DNA from: Caballeronia pedi
Lineage (GTDB): Bacteria > Pseudomonadota > Gammaproteobacteria > Burkholderiales > Burkholderiaceae
NCBI RefSeq assembly: GCF_001544915.2
Contig: NZ_FCOE02000004.1
Coordinates: forward strand, 62,001-126,000
Direction of reading: 5' to 3'
DNA length: 64,000 nucleotides
Shown piece after piece: positions 55,598 to 64,000 of the stretch. Made by a program: the position numbers and the translations under genes. Position 1 is the stretch's first letter. Each line of letters begins with the position of its first letter. The notes below the pieces were generated by a model that was not told the DNA's origin, searched no databases, and saw nothing but the letters and a program-made list of their open reading frames with translations.

Positions 55598-57374
55598 GCA
55601 TTTCGGTCGTGGCGCGCGCCGACAATGCGGACAGCAGCGCCGGCACTTCCTCGTCCTGCGGCACGAACGGCGAGCCGTCGCGCGGAATGCAGAACGCGCT
55701 CTTGATGAGAAACCGCTTGGTCGCGACGTACAGGTTCTCCGGCACCTTCTGGCCGGTCGAGACGTAATGCACGGGCAGCTTGTAGCGGATCACCGTATCG
55801 AGCACGCCGCCGAGATTGGTCGCCTCGTCGAGCTTGGTGAGGATGCAGCCCGCGAGCGGCGGCTGATCCGGCGCGCTCTTGTACGCCTGCACGACTTCGT
55901 TGAGCGTGTCGCCGTGGCTGGTCGCGTTGAGCAGCAGGATGCGCTGTACCGGATGACCCGCGCCGCACAGCATCGCGATCTGGTCGGAGACCATGCGATC
56001 GCGCTGGCTCATGCCGATCGTGTCGATCAGCACGATATGTTTGTTGCGCAGCTCGGAGAGCGCGAGCTGCAGGTCGGCGGCGTCTTTCACCGCGTGGACC
56101 GAGACGCCGAGAATCTTGCCGAAGATGCGCAGTTGCTCGTGCGCGCCGATCCGGTAGCTGTCGGTCGTGAGCAGCGCGACCTTGCTCGCGCCGAAGCGCA
56201 TCACGCAGCGCGCCGCGAGCTTCGCGGTGGTCGTCGTCTTGCCGACGCCCGTCGGGCCCATCAGCGCGAACACGCCGCCGCGTTCCATCAGCGCGTCTTC
56301 GCTGTCCATCACCGGAATATTCGTTTCGAGCACCTGCTGCACCCATTCGAGCGCGCCTTCCACGCTCTCCATCTCCGGCATGTTGTCCACCACCATGCGC
56401 ACGAGCTGGGCGGAAAAGCCCGCTGCGAAGAGACGCTTGGTCAGCGCGCCACCGGTCGCGTTGCGGCGCTGGCGCTCGCCCCAGAGCAGGCCGGAAAAGT
56501 GTTCTTCCATCATCGAGCGCATCGACGACAGCTCGTTCATCACCGTTTCGTTGACCACCTGTTCCATGCGCGCGCGGATCGCTTCGGTCACGACCGCGGC
56601 CGCGTTCGCGGGCAAGCCTTCGAAAGCGCCTTCCGGCGTGGCGGGCGCGGCGCTCGCGACGGGCGCTTCGGCGTGCTGCGCGCTCGCGTTGATCTTCTGT
56701 GCGGCGCGGCGCGCGGCGACTTGCGCGGCTTCGCGCGCCCAGTCGGGCGTGTCGATCTTCGATTGAACCTGCGGTTGAACTTCAGGTGCGCGAGCCGCCT
56801 GCGCCTGCGCTTGCTGGCGCAACGCGTACTTGCCCGTTTCCGGCGTCTTTTCTGCGCGCGTCTCCTGGCGCGTAACCGGCACCGGCACGCCCATGCCGCG
56901 CGCAATGGCGGCCGACGCCGACAGCGGACGGTTCGACGGCATCGCCGCCTGCTGCGCGATGCGCTTCGCGTGCTCGATCAGCCAGGGATTCGAATCGGCC
57001 ATCGTGCGCGGCGCTTCGTCGTTGGCGGCTTCGTGGTCGTGGGTGAGCGCGTCTTCATCGTCGGCGTCGGTGTTCGCACCGAAGACCGACGAAAACACGT
57101 CGCCGCTCGCGTAGGGATTCGCGGCGGCCTGCCTGACCGGCAGCGCGGCGGCGGCGGCAGCCAGCGCGGCGCGCGACGTCCCCGACGAGCGCACGGCCTG
57201 CTCATTCGCGGCGGGCGAGATCGAGGCGATATCGCTGTCCGCGACGCCGACGATCTCAACGGAGCCGTCATCCAGCGTGCGATTGGACAACACCACGGCA
57301 TCGGGTCCGAGCGCTTCACGAACCTGGCGCAGTGCGTCGCGGCTGTTCGCGCCGATGAATTTACGAATGTTCAA
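55578..57374 (-). CDS. flhF: Flagellar placement GTPase FlhF
   Basis: The product is about 598 residues if started at the TTG at 57374 (LNIRKFIGANSRDALRQVRE, the usual FlhF N-terminus, with GGGGG just upstream). The ATG at 57431 would add 19 residues. It has an N-terminal B domain and a long low-complexity middle (about residues 60-270). The SRP-type GTPase follows: ALMGPTGVGKTTTTAKLAARC (in parts), IVLIDTIGMSQRD and AGCILTKLDEATN. FlhF marks the cell pole for flagellum assembly. Confidence 0.93.
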   Translation of the reverse strand: MNIRKFIGANSRDALRQVREALGPDAVVLSNRTLDDGSVEIVGVADSDIASISPAANEQAVRSSGTSRAALAAAAAALPVRQAAANPYASGDVFSSVFGANTDADDEDALTHDHEAANDEAPRTMADSNPWLIEHAKRIAQQAAMPSNRPLSASAAIARGMGVPVPVTRQETRAEKTPETGKYALRQQAQAQAARAPEVQPQVQSKIDTPDWAREAAQVAARRAAQKINASAQHAEAPVASAAPATPEGAFEGLPANAAAVVTEAIRARMEQVVNETVMNELSSMRSMMEEHFSGLLWGERQRRNATGGALTKRLFAAGFSAQLVRMVVDNMPEMESVEGALEWVQQVLETNIPVMDSEDALMERGGVFALMGPTGVGKTTTTAKLAARCVMRFGASKVALLTTDSYRIGAHEQLRIFGKILGVSVHAVKDAADLQLALSELRNKHIVLIDTIGMSQRDRMVSDQIAMLCGAGHPVQRILLLNATSHGDTLNEVVQAYKSAPDQPPLAGCILTKLDEATNLGGVLDTVIRYKLPVHYVSTGQKVPENLYVATKRFLIKSAFCIPRDGSPFVPQDEEVPALLSALSARATTEMHGVHFG

Positions 57375-57685
57375 ACTTGCCCCCGATGAGGTGAGACTGC
57401 GATCTTTAGCTAGCGGGCTCACTCGTTTCATTGCGATGCCCGCTTTTCAGTGAGGCCATTATTGCGAACTTCGCCTTTTGTCCATCGCTGGATAAAGGGT
57501 GAGAAAAAGGGGTATTTCGGCTGATGGGAATACGGCGGTCCGGCACTAGAGCTGGCGCGCACCGGAAAAAGATTCCGCTTCGCCGCTGGTCGAACGCTCG
57601 CCCGACGGCGTAAGCTTTAGGGCATTTCGCTCACCGTCCGGCGCGCGTTCCGGCCGCACCGGATATTCAAAGGAGACTTCTTCGC

Positions 57686-59392
57686 ATGGTGTCCGCTGTC
57701 CCCTCCGCGCAATCCGCATCTTCCGAAGGTCGAACCACCGGCGCGCGTCTCGTCGTCGATGCGCTGGTGCATCACGGCGTCGAGCGCGTGTTCTGCGTGC
57801 CCGGCGAAAGCTTTCTGGCCGTGCTCGATTCCCTGCACGACGAAACCGCGCAGATCCAGACGATCGTCTGCCGCCACGAAGCGGGCGCGGCGAACATGGC
57901 CGAGGCGGTCGGCAAGCTGACGGGCAAACCGGGCATCGCGATCGTCACGCGCGGGCCGGGCGCGACGCACGCATCGATCGGCGTGCACACCGCGTTTCAG
58001 GATTCGACGCCGATGATCCTGCTGATCGGCCAATGCGCGCGCGATCATATGGACCGCGAGGCGTTTCAGGAAATCGACTATCGGCGCATGTTCGGGCAGA
58101 TGGCGAAATGGGTCGCGCAGATCGACGATCCGCGCCGCGTGCCGGAATATCTGAGCCACGCGTTTCATACGGCGACCTCGGGCCGTCCGGGTCCGGTCGT
58201 GCTCGCGCTGCCGGAAGACATGCTGACCGAAGCGGTCGACGCCGCGCCGCCCGCGCCCCCGTATCAGCGCGTGGCCGCGTCGCCTTCGGCGGCGCAGATC
58301 GAACGCCTGCGCGATGTGCTCGCGAACGCGAAGAAGCCGTTCGTGATCGCGGGCGGCAGCGGCTGGAACACGCAGGCGACGCAGGATTTCGCGCGCTTCG
58401 TCGAACAGTGGCAGTTGCCCGTGGGCTGCGCGTTCCGCTATCAGGACACGCTGAATAACGAACATCCGAACTACGCGGGCGATGTCGGTCTCGGCATCAA
58501 TCCCGCGCTCGCCGCGCGCGTGCGCGACGCCGACGTGCTCTTCGTGCTCGGCCCTCGCATGGGCGAATCGACGACGGGCGGCTACACGCTGCTCGATATC
58601 CCGAAGACGAAACAGACGCTCATCCACGTGCATCAGGGCGCTGAGGAACTCGGCCGCGTGTACAGCGCGGATCTGCCGATCGTCTCCGGCATGCCGGAAA
58701 TCGCGTCGATGCTGGCCGCGCTGGAAGCGCCGTCCGATATCGCGTGGAAGGGCGAAGCCGAGGCCGCGCACGCCGCGTATCTGGAATGGCGCGCACCGCG
58801 CCCGATGCTGGGCGATGTCCAGCTCGGCGACGTCATGCGTCAGCTCGCGGAAACGATTCCCGCCGATTCGATCCTCACCAACGGCGCGGGCAATTACGCG
58901 ACGTGGCTGCATCGGCACTATTCGTATCGGCACTTCCGCTCGCAGGTCGCGCCGACGAGCGGTGCGATGGGCTACGGCGTGCCCGCCGCGATCGCCGCGA
59001 AGTCGCTGTATCCGGAGCGCACCGTGATCGCGTTCGCGGGCGATGGCTGCTTCATGATGTCGAGCCACGAACTCGCCACGGCAATGCAGTATGGGCTGGC
59101 GGTGATTTTCATCGTCGTGAACAACGCGCAGTTCGGCACGATCCGGATGCATCAGGAGCGGCACTATCCGCATCGCATGCATGGCACGGAACTCACGAAT
59201 CCCGACTTCGTCGCGTATGCGCATGCATTCGGCGCGCACGGCGAACTGGTCGAGACGACCGATCAGTTCATGCCCGCGTTCGAACGCGCGGTGGGTTCGG
59301 GTTTGCCCGCAGTGATCGAAATCCGCATCCCGCAGGAGCAGAGCACGCCGGGCGCGACACTCGAACAAATTCGCCAGCAAGGCCAGCGCTAA
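57686..59392 (+). CDS. ThDP-dependent enzyme, acetolactate-synthase-like
   Basis: The 568-residue product has all three ThDP-enzyme domains. The catalytic-type Glu lies in CRHEAGAANMAEAVGKLTG near residue 50, and the cofactor motif GDG...NN is in FAGDGCFMMSSHELATAMQY to FIVVNNAQFG near residue 450. It resembles acetolactate synthase large subunits, but no small subunit follows. Oxalyl-CoA-decarboxylase- or benzoylformate-type activity is possible. The 311-bp gap before it (57375-57685) shows no gene. Confidence 0.88.
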   Translation: MVSAVPSAQSASSEGRTTGARLVVDALVHHGVERVFCVPGESFLAVLDSLHDETAQIQTIVCRHEAGAANMAEAVGKLTGKPGIAIVTRGPGATHASIGVHTAFQDSTPMILLIGQCARDHMDREAFQEIDYRRMFGQMAKWVAQIDDPRRVPEYLSHAFHTATSGRPGPVVLALPEDMLTEAVDAAPPAPPYQRVAASPSAAQIERLRDVLANAKKPFVIAGGSGWNTQATQDFARFVEQWQLPVGCAFRYQDTLNNEHPNYAGDVGLGINPALAARVRDADVLFVLGPRMGESTTGGYTLLDIPKTKQTLIHVHQGAEELGRVYSADLPIVSGMPEIASMLAALEAPSDIAWKGEAEAAHAAYLEWRAPRPMLGDVQLGDVMRQLAETIPADSILTNGAGNYATWLHRHYSYRHFRSQVAPTSGAMGYGVPAAIAAKSLYPERTVIAFAGDGCFMMSSHELATAMQYGLAVIFIVVNNAQFGTIRMHQERHYPHRMHGTELTNPDFVAYAHAFGAHGELVETTDQFMPAFERAVGSGLPAVIEIRIPQEQSTPGATLEQIRQQGQR

Positions 59393-59471
59393 GGGACAAA
59401 CTTTCAATCTTCTTGCAGCACGCTCCCGGTGGCAGTAGAGTAGCCAGTTCAAAAAACACCGGGAGTTAGCG

Positions 59472-59735
59472 ATGCTTAAGATTCTGGCTTTGTCGTTGGC
59501 AATGGGTTTGTCGGGCGCGGCGTTCGCGAAGGCCGACTGCACGGCGCATCCCAAGAGCGAGTGGATCAAGGAGTCGGACGCCAAGGCGCAACTCGAGGCG
59601 CAGGGCTACAAGATCAAGAAGTTCAAGGTCGATGGAAACTGCTACGAAATCTACGGCCACGACAAGAACGGCAAGAAAGTCGAGATCTATTACGACACGA
59701 AGACGCTGGCCGTCGTGAAGTCGGAAGTCGAATAA
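59472..59735 (+). CDS. PepSY-like small secreted protein
   Basis: The 87-residue product has a signal peptide (MLKILALSLAMGLSGAAFA|KADC) and a PepSY-like core: SEWIKESDAKAQLEAQGYKI, KFKVDGNCYEIYGHDKNGKK, VEIYYDTKTLAVVKSE. GGGAG lies just before the ATG. Two Cys could form a disulfide. It lies 2 bp before the cytochrome b561 gene and is likely co-transcribed with it. Confidence 0.85.
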   Translation: MLKILALSLAMGLSGAAFAKADCTAHPKSEWIKESDAKAQLEAQGYKIKKFKVDGNCYEIYGHDKNGKKVEIYYDTKTLAVVKSEVE

Positions 59736-59737
59736 GC

Positions 59738-60277
59738 GTGACGCCCGTGGCTCGCGTGAGAGTGTGGGACGCGTGGGTGCGACTCACGCATTGGGCGGTC
59801 GCGGGCATCGTCGTGTGGAATCTGTTCGGGCCGACGGATTCCACGCATCGTCTGCTTGGGTATATCGCGGCGGGGCTCGTGGTCGCGCGCGTCCTGTGGG
59901 GTTTCGTCGGGTCGCGTCATGCGCGGTTCTCGGCGTGGTGGCCGACGCGCTTGCATCTCATCGAATATCTGCGCTCGCTTGCGTCAGGCAAGCCGATGCA
60001 TCATGTCTCGCACAACCCGCTCGGCGGGTTGATGGCGCTTTTTCTGTGGTTTCTGATTCTCGCGCTCGCGATGTCGGGCTGGATCATGCGCCTCGATGCG
60101 TTCTGGGGTGAAGACTGGCCGCAGGAGATTCACGCGTGGCTTTCGGTTGCGGTCGAGGTGTGTGTTTGCGTGCACGTCGCGGCGGCTGTGCTGATGAGCG
60201 TGTGGACGCGGGAGAATCTCGTCGGGGCGATGGTGACGGGGAATAAGCGCGACACAACAAACAAAAAAGCCTCGTGA
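59738..60277 (+). CDS. Cytochrome b561 family membrane protein
   Basis: From the GTG at 59738 the product has 179 residues, with four membrane segments. The haem-ligand-type His residues are seen in RLTHWAVAGIVVWNL, STHRLLGYIAAGLVV, EIHAWLSVAVEV and CVHVAAAVLMSVW. It is a di-haem b-type electron carrier. Pairing with a PepSY gene is common for this family and suggests reduction of a periplasmic acceptor. A strong bidirectional terminator overlaps its 3' end. Confidence 0.85.
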   Translation: MTPVARVRVWDAWVRLTHWAVAGIVVWNLFGPTDSTHRLLGYIAAGLVVARVLWGFVGSRHARFSAWWPTRLHLIEYLRSLASGKPMHHVSHNPLGGLMALFLWFLILALAMSGWIMRLDAFWGEDWPQEIHAWLSVAVEVCVCVHVAAAVLMSVWTRENLVGAMVTGNKRDTTNKKAS

Positions 60278-60300
60278 CCTGAATCACGAGGCTTTCTTTT
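60264..60300. terminator. Bidirectional terminator after cytochrome b561
   Basis: The stem AAAGCCTCGTGA/TCACGAGGCTTT (60266-60277 and 60284-60295) has loop CCTGAA, an A run on the left and TTTCTTTT on the right. It serves both convergent genes. Confidence 0.85.
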
Positions 60301-60317
60301 AGCTCGACTCGGAGCCC

Positions 60318-61466
60318 TTACTTCCCGCCCACGCTCTGCAACGTCGTCCACTTCCCGCCGACAACCTTATACAGCGTGATGCCGCCGTTCTTCAGATCGC
60401 CCTTCGAGTCGTACGACAGGTGCTTCGCCGTCACGCCCTGCATGTCGGTCTTCGCGAGGAACGGCAGGTACTTCGCCGGGTCCGTCGAGTTGGCCGCCTT
60501 CATCGCGTTGAACATGGCCATCGCGCCGTCGTAGGCGTACGGCGAATACGTCTGCACGTCTTCGTTGAAGCGCTTCTTGTACTTCGCCGAGTAATCCGCG
60601 CCGCCCGGCATTTCGTCCATCGGCAGGCCGGCGAGCGATGCCACCGTGCCGTCAGCCGCGTCGCCCGCGATCTTCACGAAGGTGTCCGTCTTCACCATTT
60701 CGCCCGCCATCAGCGGCGCGCGGAAGCCGAGCGTCTTCATCTGCTTGACCATCGGGCCGGCTTGCGAATCCGCGCCGCCGTAGTACACGAGGTCCGGATT
60801 CATCGACTTGATCTTGGTCAGAATCGCCTTGAAGTCCACAGCCTTGTCGTTCGTGAACTCGCGCACGACGATCGTGCCGCCCGCCGCCTTCGCCGCCTTC
60901 TCGAACTGGTCGGCGAGACCCTGGCCGTAGGCCGTGCGGTCATCGACGATCGCGATCTTCTTGACCTTCAGGTTCTTCACCGCGTACTCACCCGCGACCG
61001 AGCCTTGCTGCGTGTCCGAGGTCATCATGCGGAAGGCCGTCTTGAAGCCTTGCGTCGTGTATTCGGGCGCCGTCGCCATCGCGATTTCGGGGATGCCCGC
61101 GTTCGCGTAGATACGCGATGCCGGGATCGTCGTACCCGAATTGAAGTGGCCGAGCATGCCCTTGATGCCGTCGTCGACGAGACGCTGCGCGACGGTCGTG
61201 CCCGTGCGCGGGTCAGCCTGGTCGTCGGCCGAGTTCAGCACGATGCGAACCGGCTTGCCGCCGATCATCGGCTTGGTGGCGTTGAAATCTTCGACAGCCA
61301 GCGTGATGCCGTTCTGCATGTCCTTGCCGTAGTGCGCCTGCGCACCGGTCAACGGGCCTGCGTAACCGACCTTCACGTCCTCGGCTTGCTGCGCAACTGC
61401 GGTCCCCGCGAGCGACAGGCCGGCGAGCGTCATGGCTGCTGCCAGCGTGGTCATCGTGTGCTTCAT
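60318..61466 (-). CDS. Branched-chain amino acid ABC transporter, binding protein
   Basis: The 382-residue product has a signal peptide (MKHTMTTLAAAMTLAGLSLAGTAVA|QQ). The type-I periplasmic-binding fold shows as VKVGYAGPLTGAQAHYGKDM, GYAGPLTG being the Leu/Ile/Val-binding signature, and MLGHFNSGTTIPASRIYANAG. It captures branched-chain amino acids in the periplasm. No permease or ATPase genes are adjacent in this window, so it may work with a distant liv operon. Confidence 0.93.
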   Translation of the reverse strand: MKHTMTTLAAAMTLAGLSLAGTAVAQQAEDVKVGYAGPLTGAQAHYGKDMQNGITLAVEDFNATKPMIGGKPVRIVLNSADDQADPRTGTTVAQRLVDDGIKGMLGHFNSGTTIPASRIYANAGIPEIAMATAPEYTTQGFKTAFRMMTSDTQQGSVAGEYAVKNLKVKKIAIVDDRTAYGQGLADQFEKAAKAAGGTIVVREFTNDKAVDFKAILTKIKSMNPDLVYYGGADSQAGPMVKQMKTLGFRAPLMAGEMVKTDTFVKIAGDAADGTVASLAGLPMDEMPGGADYSAKYKKRFNEDVQTYSPYAYDGAMAMFNAMKAANSTDPAKYLPFLAKTDMQGVTAKHLSYDSKGDLKNGGITLYKVVGGKWTTLQSVGGK

Positions 61467-61566
61467 AGCTTCTCCTGGTTCCAGTGTGGATGGCAGCTTG
61501 TGCCGGGATCGCCGTGCCTGCTGCCGCTTGTTTGAATTCGTTTGAATCGAGCGCTCGAGGGGTGTC

Positions 61567-64000
61567 TCAACCGATCGTCATCAAATTCGCATTACCGCCC
61601 GCCGCCGCCGTGTTCACGCTCACCGAGCGTTCCGTCAGCAGACGTTCGAGCGCGTAGTCCTCGCCGTCGTGGCCAGCGTCGGCGAATGCCCCCGCCGCCA
61701 CGCCCTGCACCGATACGATCGGCCCCGGGCGCTTCGCGACTTCCTTCACGAGCGACAGCAGTTCGTCGCTGTCGCCTTCGAACAGCACCGCGTCGAAGTC
61801 TTCCGCCGCGCGGCGCACTTGCACATACGGCTTCAGCGACGCCGGCAGCGACGCCGCCAGCTGCTCGCCCGCCGATCCGCTGAACAACGCGCGGTTGCCC
61901 GTCGCGAGCACGGCGGCCAGTTGCGCGCGCGCACCGCTCGCCGTCGCCGCCACGCACAGCACCGTGCCGCGCGCGCCTAGCGTGTAGGTGTTGCGCTCGC
62001 CGGTCGGGCCGTTCAGCACCGCCGTCGCGCCCGCCATCACATGCTGCAGATAGCCGTCGCAGCGCGCAGCCGTCTGCGGATCGCGTTCGCCGATCGCCCA
62101 GTCGCGCAACGCGGTGAGCGCCGCGGCGGGCGTGTCCTTCGAGGCGGCCTGATCGACCACGAGCGTGCTCGCGAGCGACTTCGGCAAACCGGTCGGGCGC
62201 TTGGCCAGCAGCCGCTGCAAGTACAGCGCGCCGCCCGCCTTCGGACCCGTGCCCGACAGACCTTCGCCGCCGAACGGCTGCACTCCGACGACCGCGCCGA
62301 TCACATTGCGGTTCACGTAGATGTTGCCCACGTGCGCCCGCGCGATCACATGCGCGATGGTTTCGTCGATACGCGTATGGATGCCGAGCGTGAGCCCGTA
62401 ACCGGTCGCGCGAATTTGGTCGAGGAGTTTATCAAGGTTCGAACGGCGATAACGCACCACGTGCAGCACCGGGCCGAACACTTCGCGCTTGAGTTCGTCG
62501 AGGCCGTCGAGTTCGATGAGCGTCGGCGCCACGAACGTGCCTTGCGCGCAGTTGTCGGGCAGCGGCAGTTGCGTCACGTTGCGGCCCTTGTCGCGCATGC
62601 CGGCGATGTGCGCGTCGATACCGCGCTTCGCGTCCGCGTCGATCACGGGGCCGACGTCCACCGACAGGCGGTCCGGATTGCCGACCGCGAGTTGGTTCAT
62701 CGCGCCGGTCAGCATTTCGAGCGTGCGGTCGGCGACATCGTCCTGCAGGCACAGCACGCGCAGCGCCGAGCAGCGCTGGCCAGCCGAATCGAACGACGAT
62801 TGCAGCACGTCCGCGACGACCTGCTCCGCAAGCGCGGACGAATCGACGATCATCGCGTTCTGGCCGCCGGTCTCGGCGATCAGCGGAATCGGGCGGCCGT
62901 CCGGATCGAGGCGCTCGGAAAGCGTCTTGTTGATGAGGCGCGCGACTTCCGTCGAGCCGGTGAACATGACGGCGCGCGTGCGCGGATCGGCGACCAGCGC
63001 CGCGCCCACGGTTTCGCCATTGCCCGGCAGCAGTTGCACCGCGCCCGCGGGCACGCCCGCTTCGCGCAGGAGGCGCACGGCTTGCGCGGCGATCAGCGGC
63101 GTCTGTTCGGCGGGCTTCGCGAGCACCGGATTGCCAGCGGCGAGCGCGGCGGCGACCTGACCCATGAAGATCGCGAGCGGGAAGTTCCACGGGCTGATAC
63201 ACACGACCGGACCGAGCGGGCGATGCGTATCGTTCGAGAACTCGGCGCGGATCTGCGTCGCGTAGTAACGCAGGAAGTCGATGGCCTCGCGAATTTCCGC
63301 GATGGCGTTCGGCAGCGACTTGCCCGCCTCGCGCACGACGAGGCCCATCAGCGTGTGCATTTGCGCTTCGAGCAGATCGGCGGCGCGCGTGAGGCAATCG
63401 GCGCGATCTTCGACGGGCGTCGCCTGCCAGATCGGCGCGGCGGCCACCGCGTTCGCGATCGCGGCGCTCACTTGCTCCGGCGACGCTTCCACGACCGTGC
63501 CGACGAGATCACGCAGATCCGACGGATTGCGCACGTCGCGCGCGACGCCGTCGGCAGTGTCACCGCCTTCGAGCATCGGTTCGGCGCGCCACGGATGATG
63601 CGCGCTCGCCAGCAACGCCGACGACAGCGACGCCAGACGATGCTCGTTCGACAGATCGAGGCCCATCGAGTTGAAGCGCTCGTTGCCGTACAGCTGACGT
63701 GGCAGCGGAATCTTCGCGTGCGGCGCGCCGAGCGGCGTGATCTCCTGCGCTTCGTCGATCGGATCGCGCACGAGTTCCTTCACCGGAATGGATTCATCGG
63801 CGATGCGGTTCACGAACGACGTGTTCGCGCCATTCTCCAGCAAGCGGCGCACGAGATACGCGAGCAGCGTTTCGTGCGTGCCGACCGGCGCATACACGCG
63901 ACACGGACGGTTCAGCTTGTCGCGGCCGGTCACTTCTTCGTAGAGCGGCTCGCCCATGCCGTGCAGGCACTGGAACTCGTACTGGCCGGGATAGTAGTTC
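61567..64000 (-). CDS. putA: Bifunctional proline dehydrogenase / P5C dehydrogenase PutA (3' part)
   Basis: The frame is open to the right edge, so the N-terminus lies outside. Visible are the end of the FAD-binding proline dehydrogenase barrel (NYYPGQYEFQCLHGMGEPLYE, VYAPVGTHETLLAYLVRRLL) and the whole P5C dehydrogenase with the Cys nucleophile in FDSAGQRCSALRVL, the Glu in LIAETGGQNAMIVD and the NAD loop FTGSTEVARLINK. A C-terminal domain of unknown function follows. It oxidises proline to glutamate in two coupled steps. Confidence 0.96.
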   Translation of the reverse strand, partial: NYYPGQYEFQCLHGMGEPLYEEVTGRDKLNRPCRVYAPVGTHETLLAYLVRRLLENGANTSFVNRIADESIPVKELVRDPIDEAQEITPLGAPHAKIPLPRQLYGNERFNSMGLDLSNEHRLASLSSALLASAHHPWRAEPMLEGGDTADGVARDVRNPSDLRDLVGTVVEASPEQVSAAIANAVAAAPIWQATPVEDRADCLTRAADLLEAQMHTLMGLVVREAGKSLPNAIAEIREAIDFLRYYATQIRAEFSNDTHRPLGPVVCISPWNFPLAIFMGQVAAALAAGNPVLAKPAEQTPLIAAQAVRLLREAGVPAGAVQLLPGNGETVGAALVADPRTRAVMFTGSTEVARLINKTLSERLDPDGRPIPLIAETGGQNAMIVDSSALAEQVVADVLQSSFDSAGQRCSALRVLCLQDDVADRTLEMLTGAMNQLAVGNPDRLSVDVGPVIDADAKRGIDAHIAGMRDKGRNVTQLPLPDNCAQGTFVAPTLIELDGLDELKREVFGPVLHVVRYRRSNLDKLLDQIRATGYGLTLGIHTRIDETIAHVIARAHVGNIYVNRNVIGAVVGVQPFGGEGLSGTGPKAGGALYLQRLLAKRPTGLPKSLASTLVVDQAASKDTPAAALTALRDWAIGERDPQTAARCDGYLQHVMAGATAVLNGPTGERNTYTLGARGTVLCVAATASGARAQLAAVLATGNRALFSGSAGEQLAASLPASLKPYVQVRRAAEDFDAVLFEGDSDELLSLVKEVAKRPGPIVSVQGVAAGAFADAGHDGEDYALERLLTERSVSVNTAAAGGNANLMTIG

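Noticed and set aside
57375..57685. Promoter or small gene in the flhF-ThDP enzyme gap
   Set aside because: No clear -35/-10 pair with good spacing and no plausible frame; I see only divergent upstream regions of the two genes.

Overview
The window is a high-GC chromosomal segment from a betaproteobacterium of the Burkholderiaceae, most likely Caballeronia or Paraburkholderia. The inference rests on the sequence style of the flagellar proteins, the gcv, putA and FlhF proteins, and a Burkholderia-type intergenic repeat. It was read by eye, with no database searches.

Layout. (1) 1-20096 is a flagellar block. It holds the fliR 3' end, an unknown membrane protein gene, flgL-flgK, a 620-bp inverted repeat, a PilZ flagellar brake gene (ycgR), flgJIHGFEDCB on the minus strand, then flgA, flgM-flgN and flhB-flhA on the plus strand. 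Sigma-28 type promoter matches lie before flgM, ycgR and flgK. (2) 20097-28781 holds a second unknown membrane protein gene, then sdaA, an alginate-lyase-like gene and gcvP-gcvH-gcvT, preceded by a tandem glycine riboswitch and a good sigma-70 promoter. (3) 29058-30802 is a small AT-richer accessory cassette: a beta/sce7725-like gene convergent with an sce7726-like nuclease-fold gene. (4) 30862-35117 holds a Gfo/Idh/MocA oxidoreductase, a UvrD/Rep helicase and a di-haem cytochrome c. (5) 35431-51591 is a 16-kb integrated element in tRNA-Arg(CCG), flanked by 45-46 bp att repeats. (6) 51612-64000 holds a Rieske oxygenase, a diguanylate cyclase, fliA-flhG-flhF on the minus strand, a ThDP enzyme, a PepSY protein with a cytochrome b561, a branched-chain amino-acid binding protein and the 3' part of putA.

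The main discovery candidate is the 16-kb element. It encodes integrase, an AlpA-like regulator, a PC4-like protein, a PriCT/Toprim/DUF927 primase-helicase, HNH, small and large terminase, a protease-capsid fusion, portal and head connectors. It has no tail, lysis or baseplate gene. That is the plan of a capsid-forming phage-inducible chromosomal island: a satellite that makes its own DNA-filled heads and borrows helper tails. It also carries a 14-copy GGGTTAC iteron cluster next to the primase gene (candidate origin), an early leader with mutually exclusive pairing segments resembling P1 C4 / P4 CI antisense control, and a divergent AT-richer cargo segment with an OmpW-like outer-membrane protein.

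The flagellar genes form one system: export gate (FliR, FlhA, FlhB), rod, hook and rings (FlgA-J), hook-filament junction (FlgK, FlgL), sigma-28 control (FlgM, FlgN, FliA), placement (FlhF, FlhG) and c-di-GMP braking (YcgR, with a cyclase beside fliA). The gcv and sdaA genes together convert glycine through serine to pyruvate.
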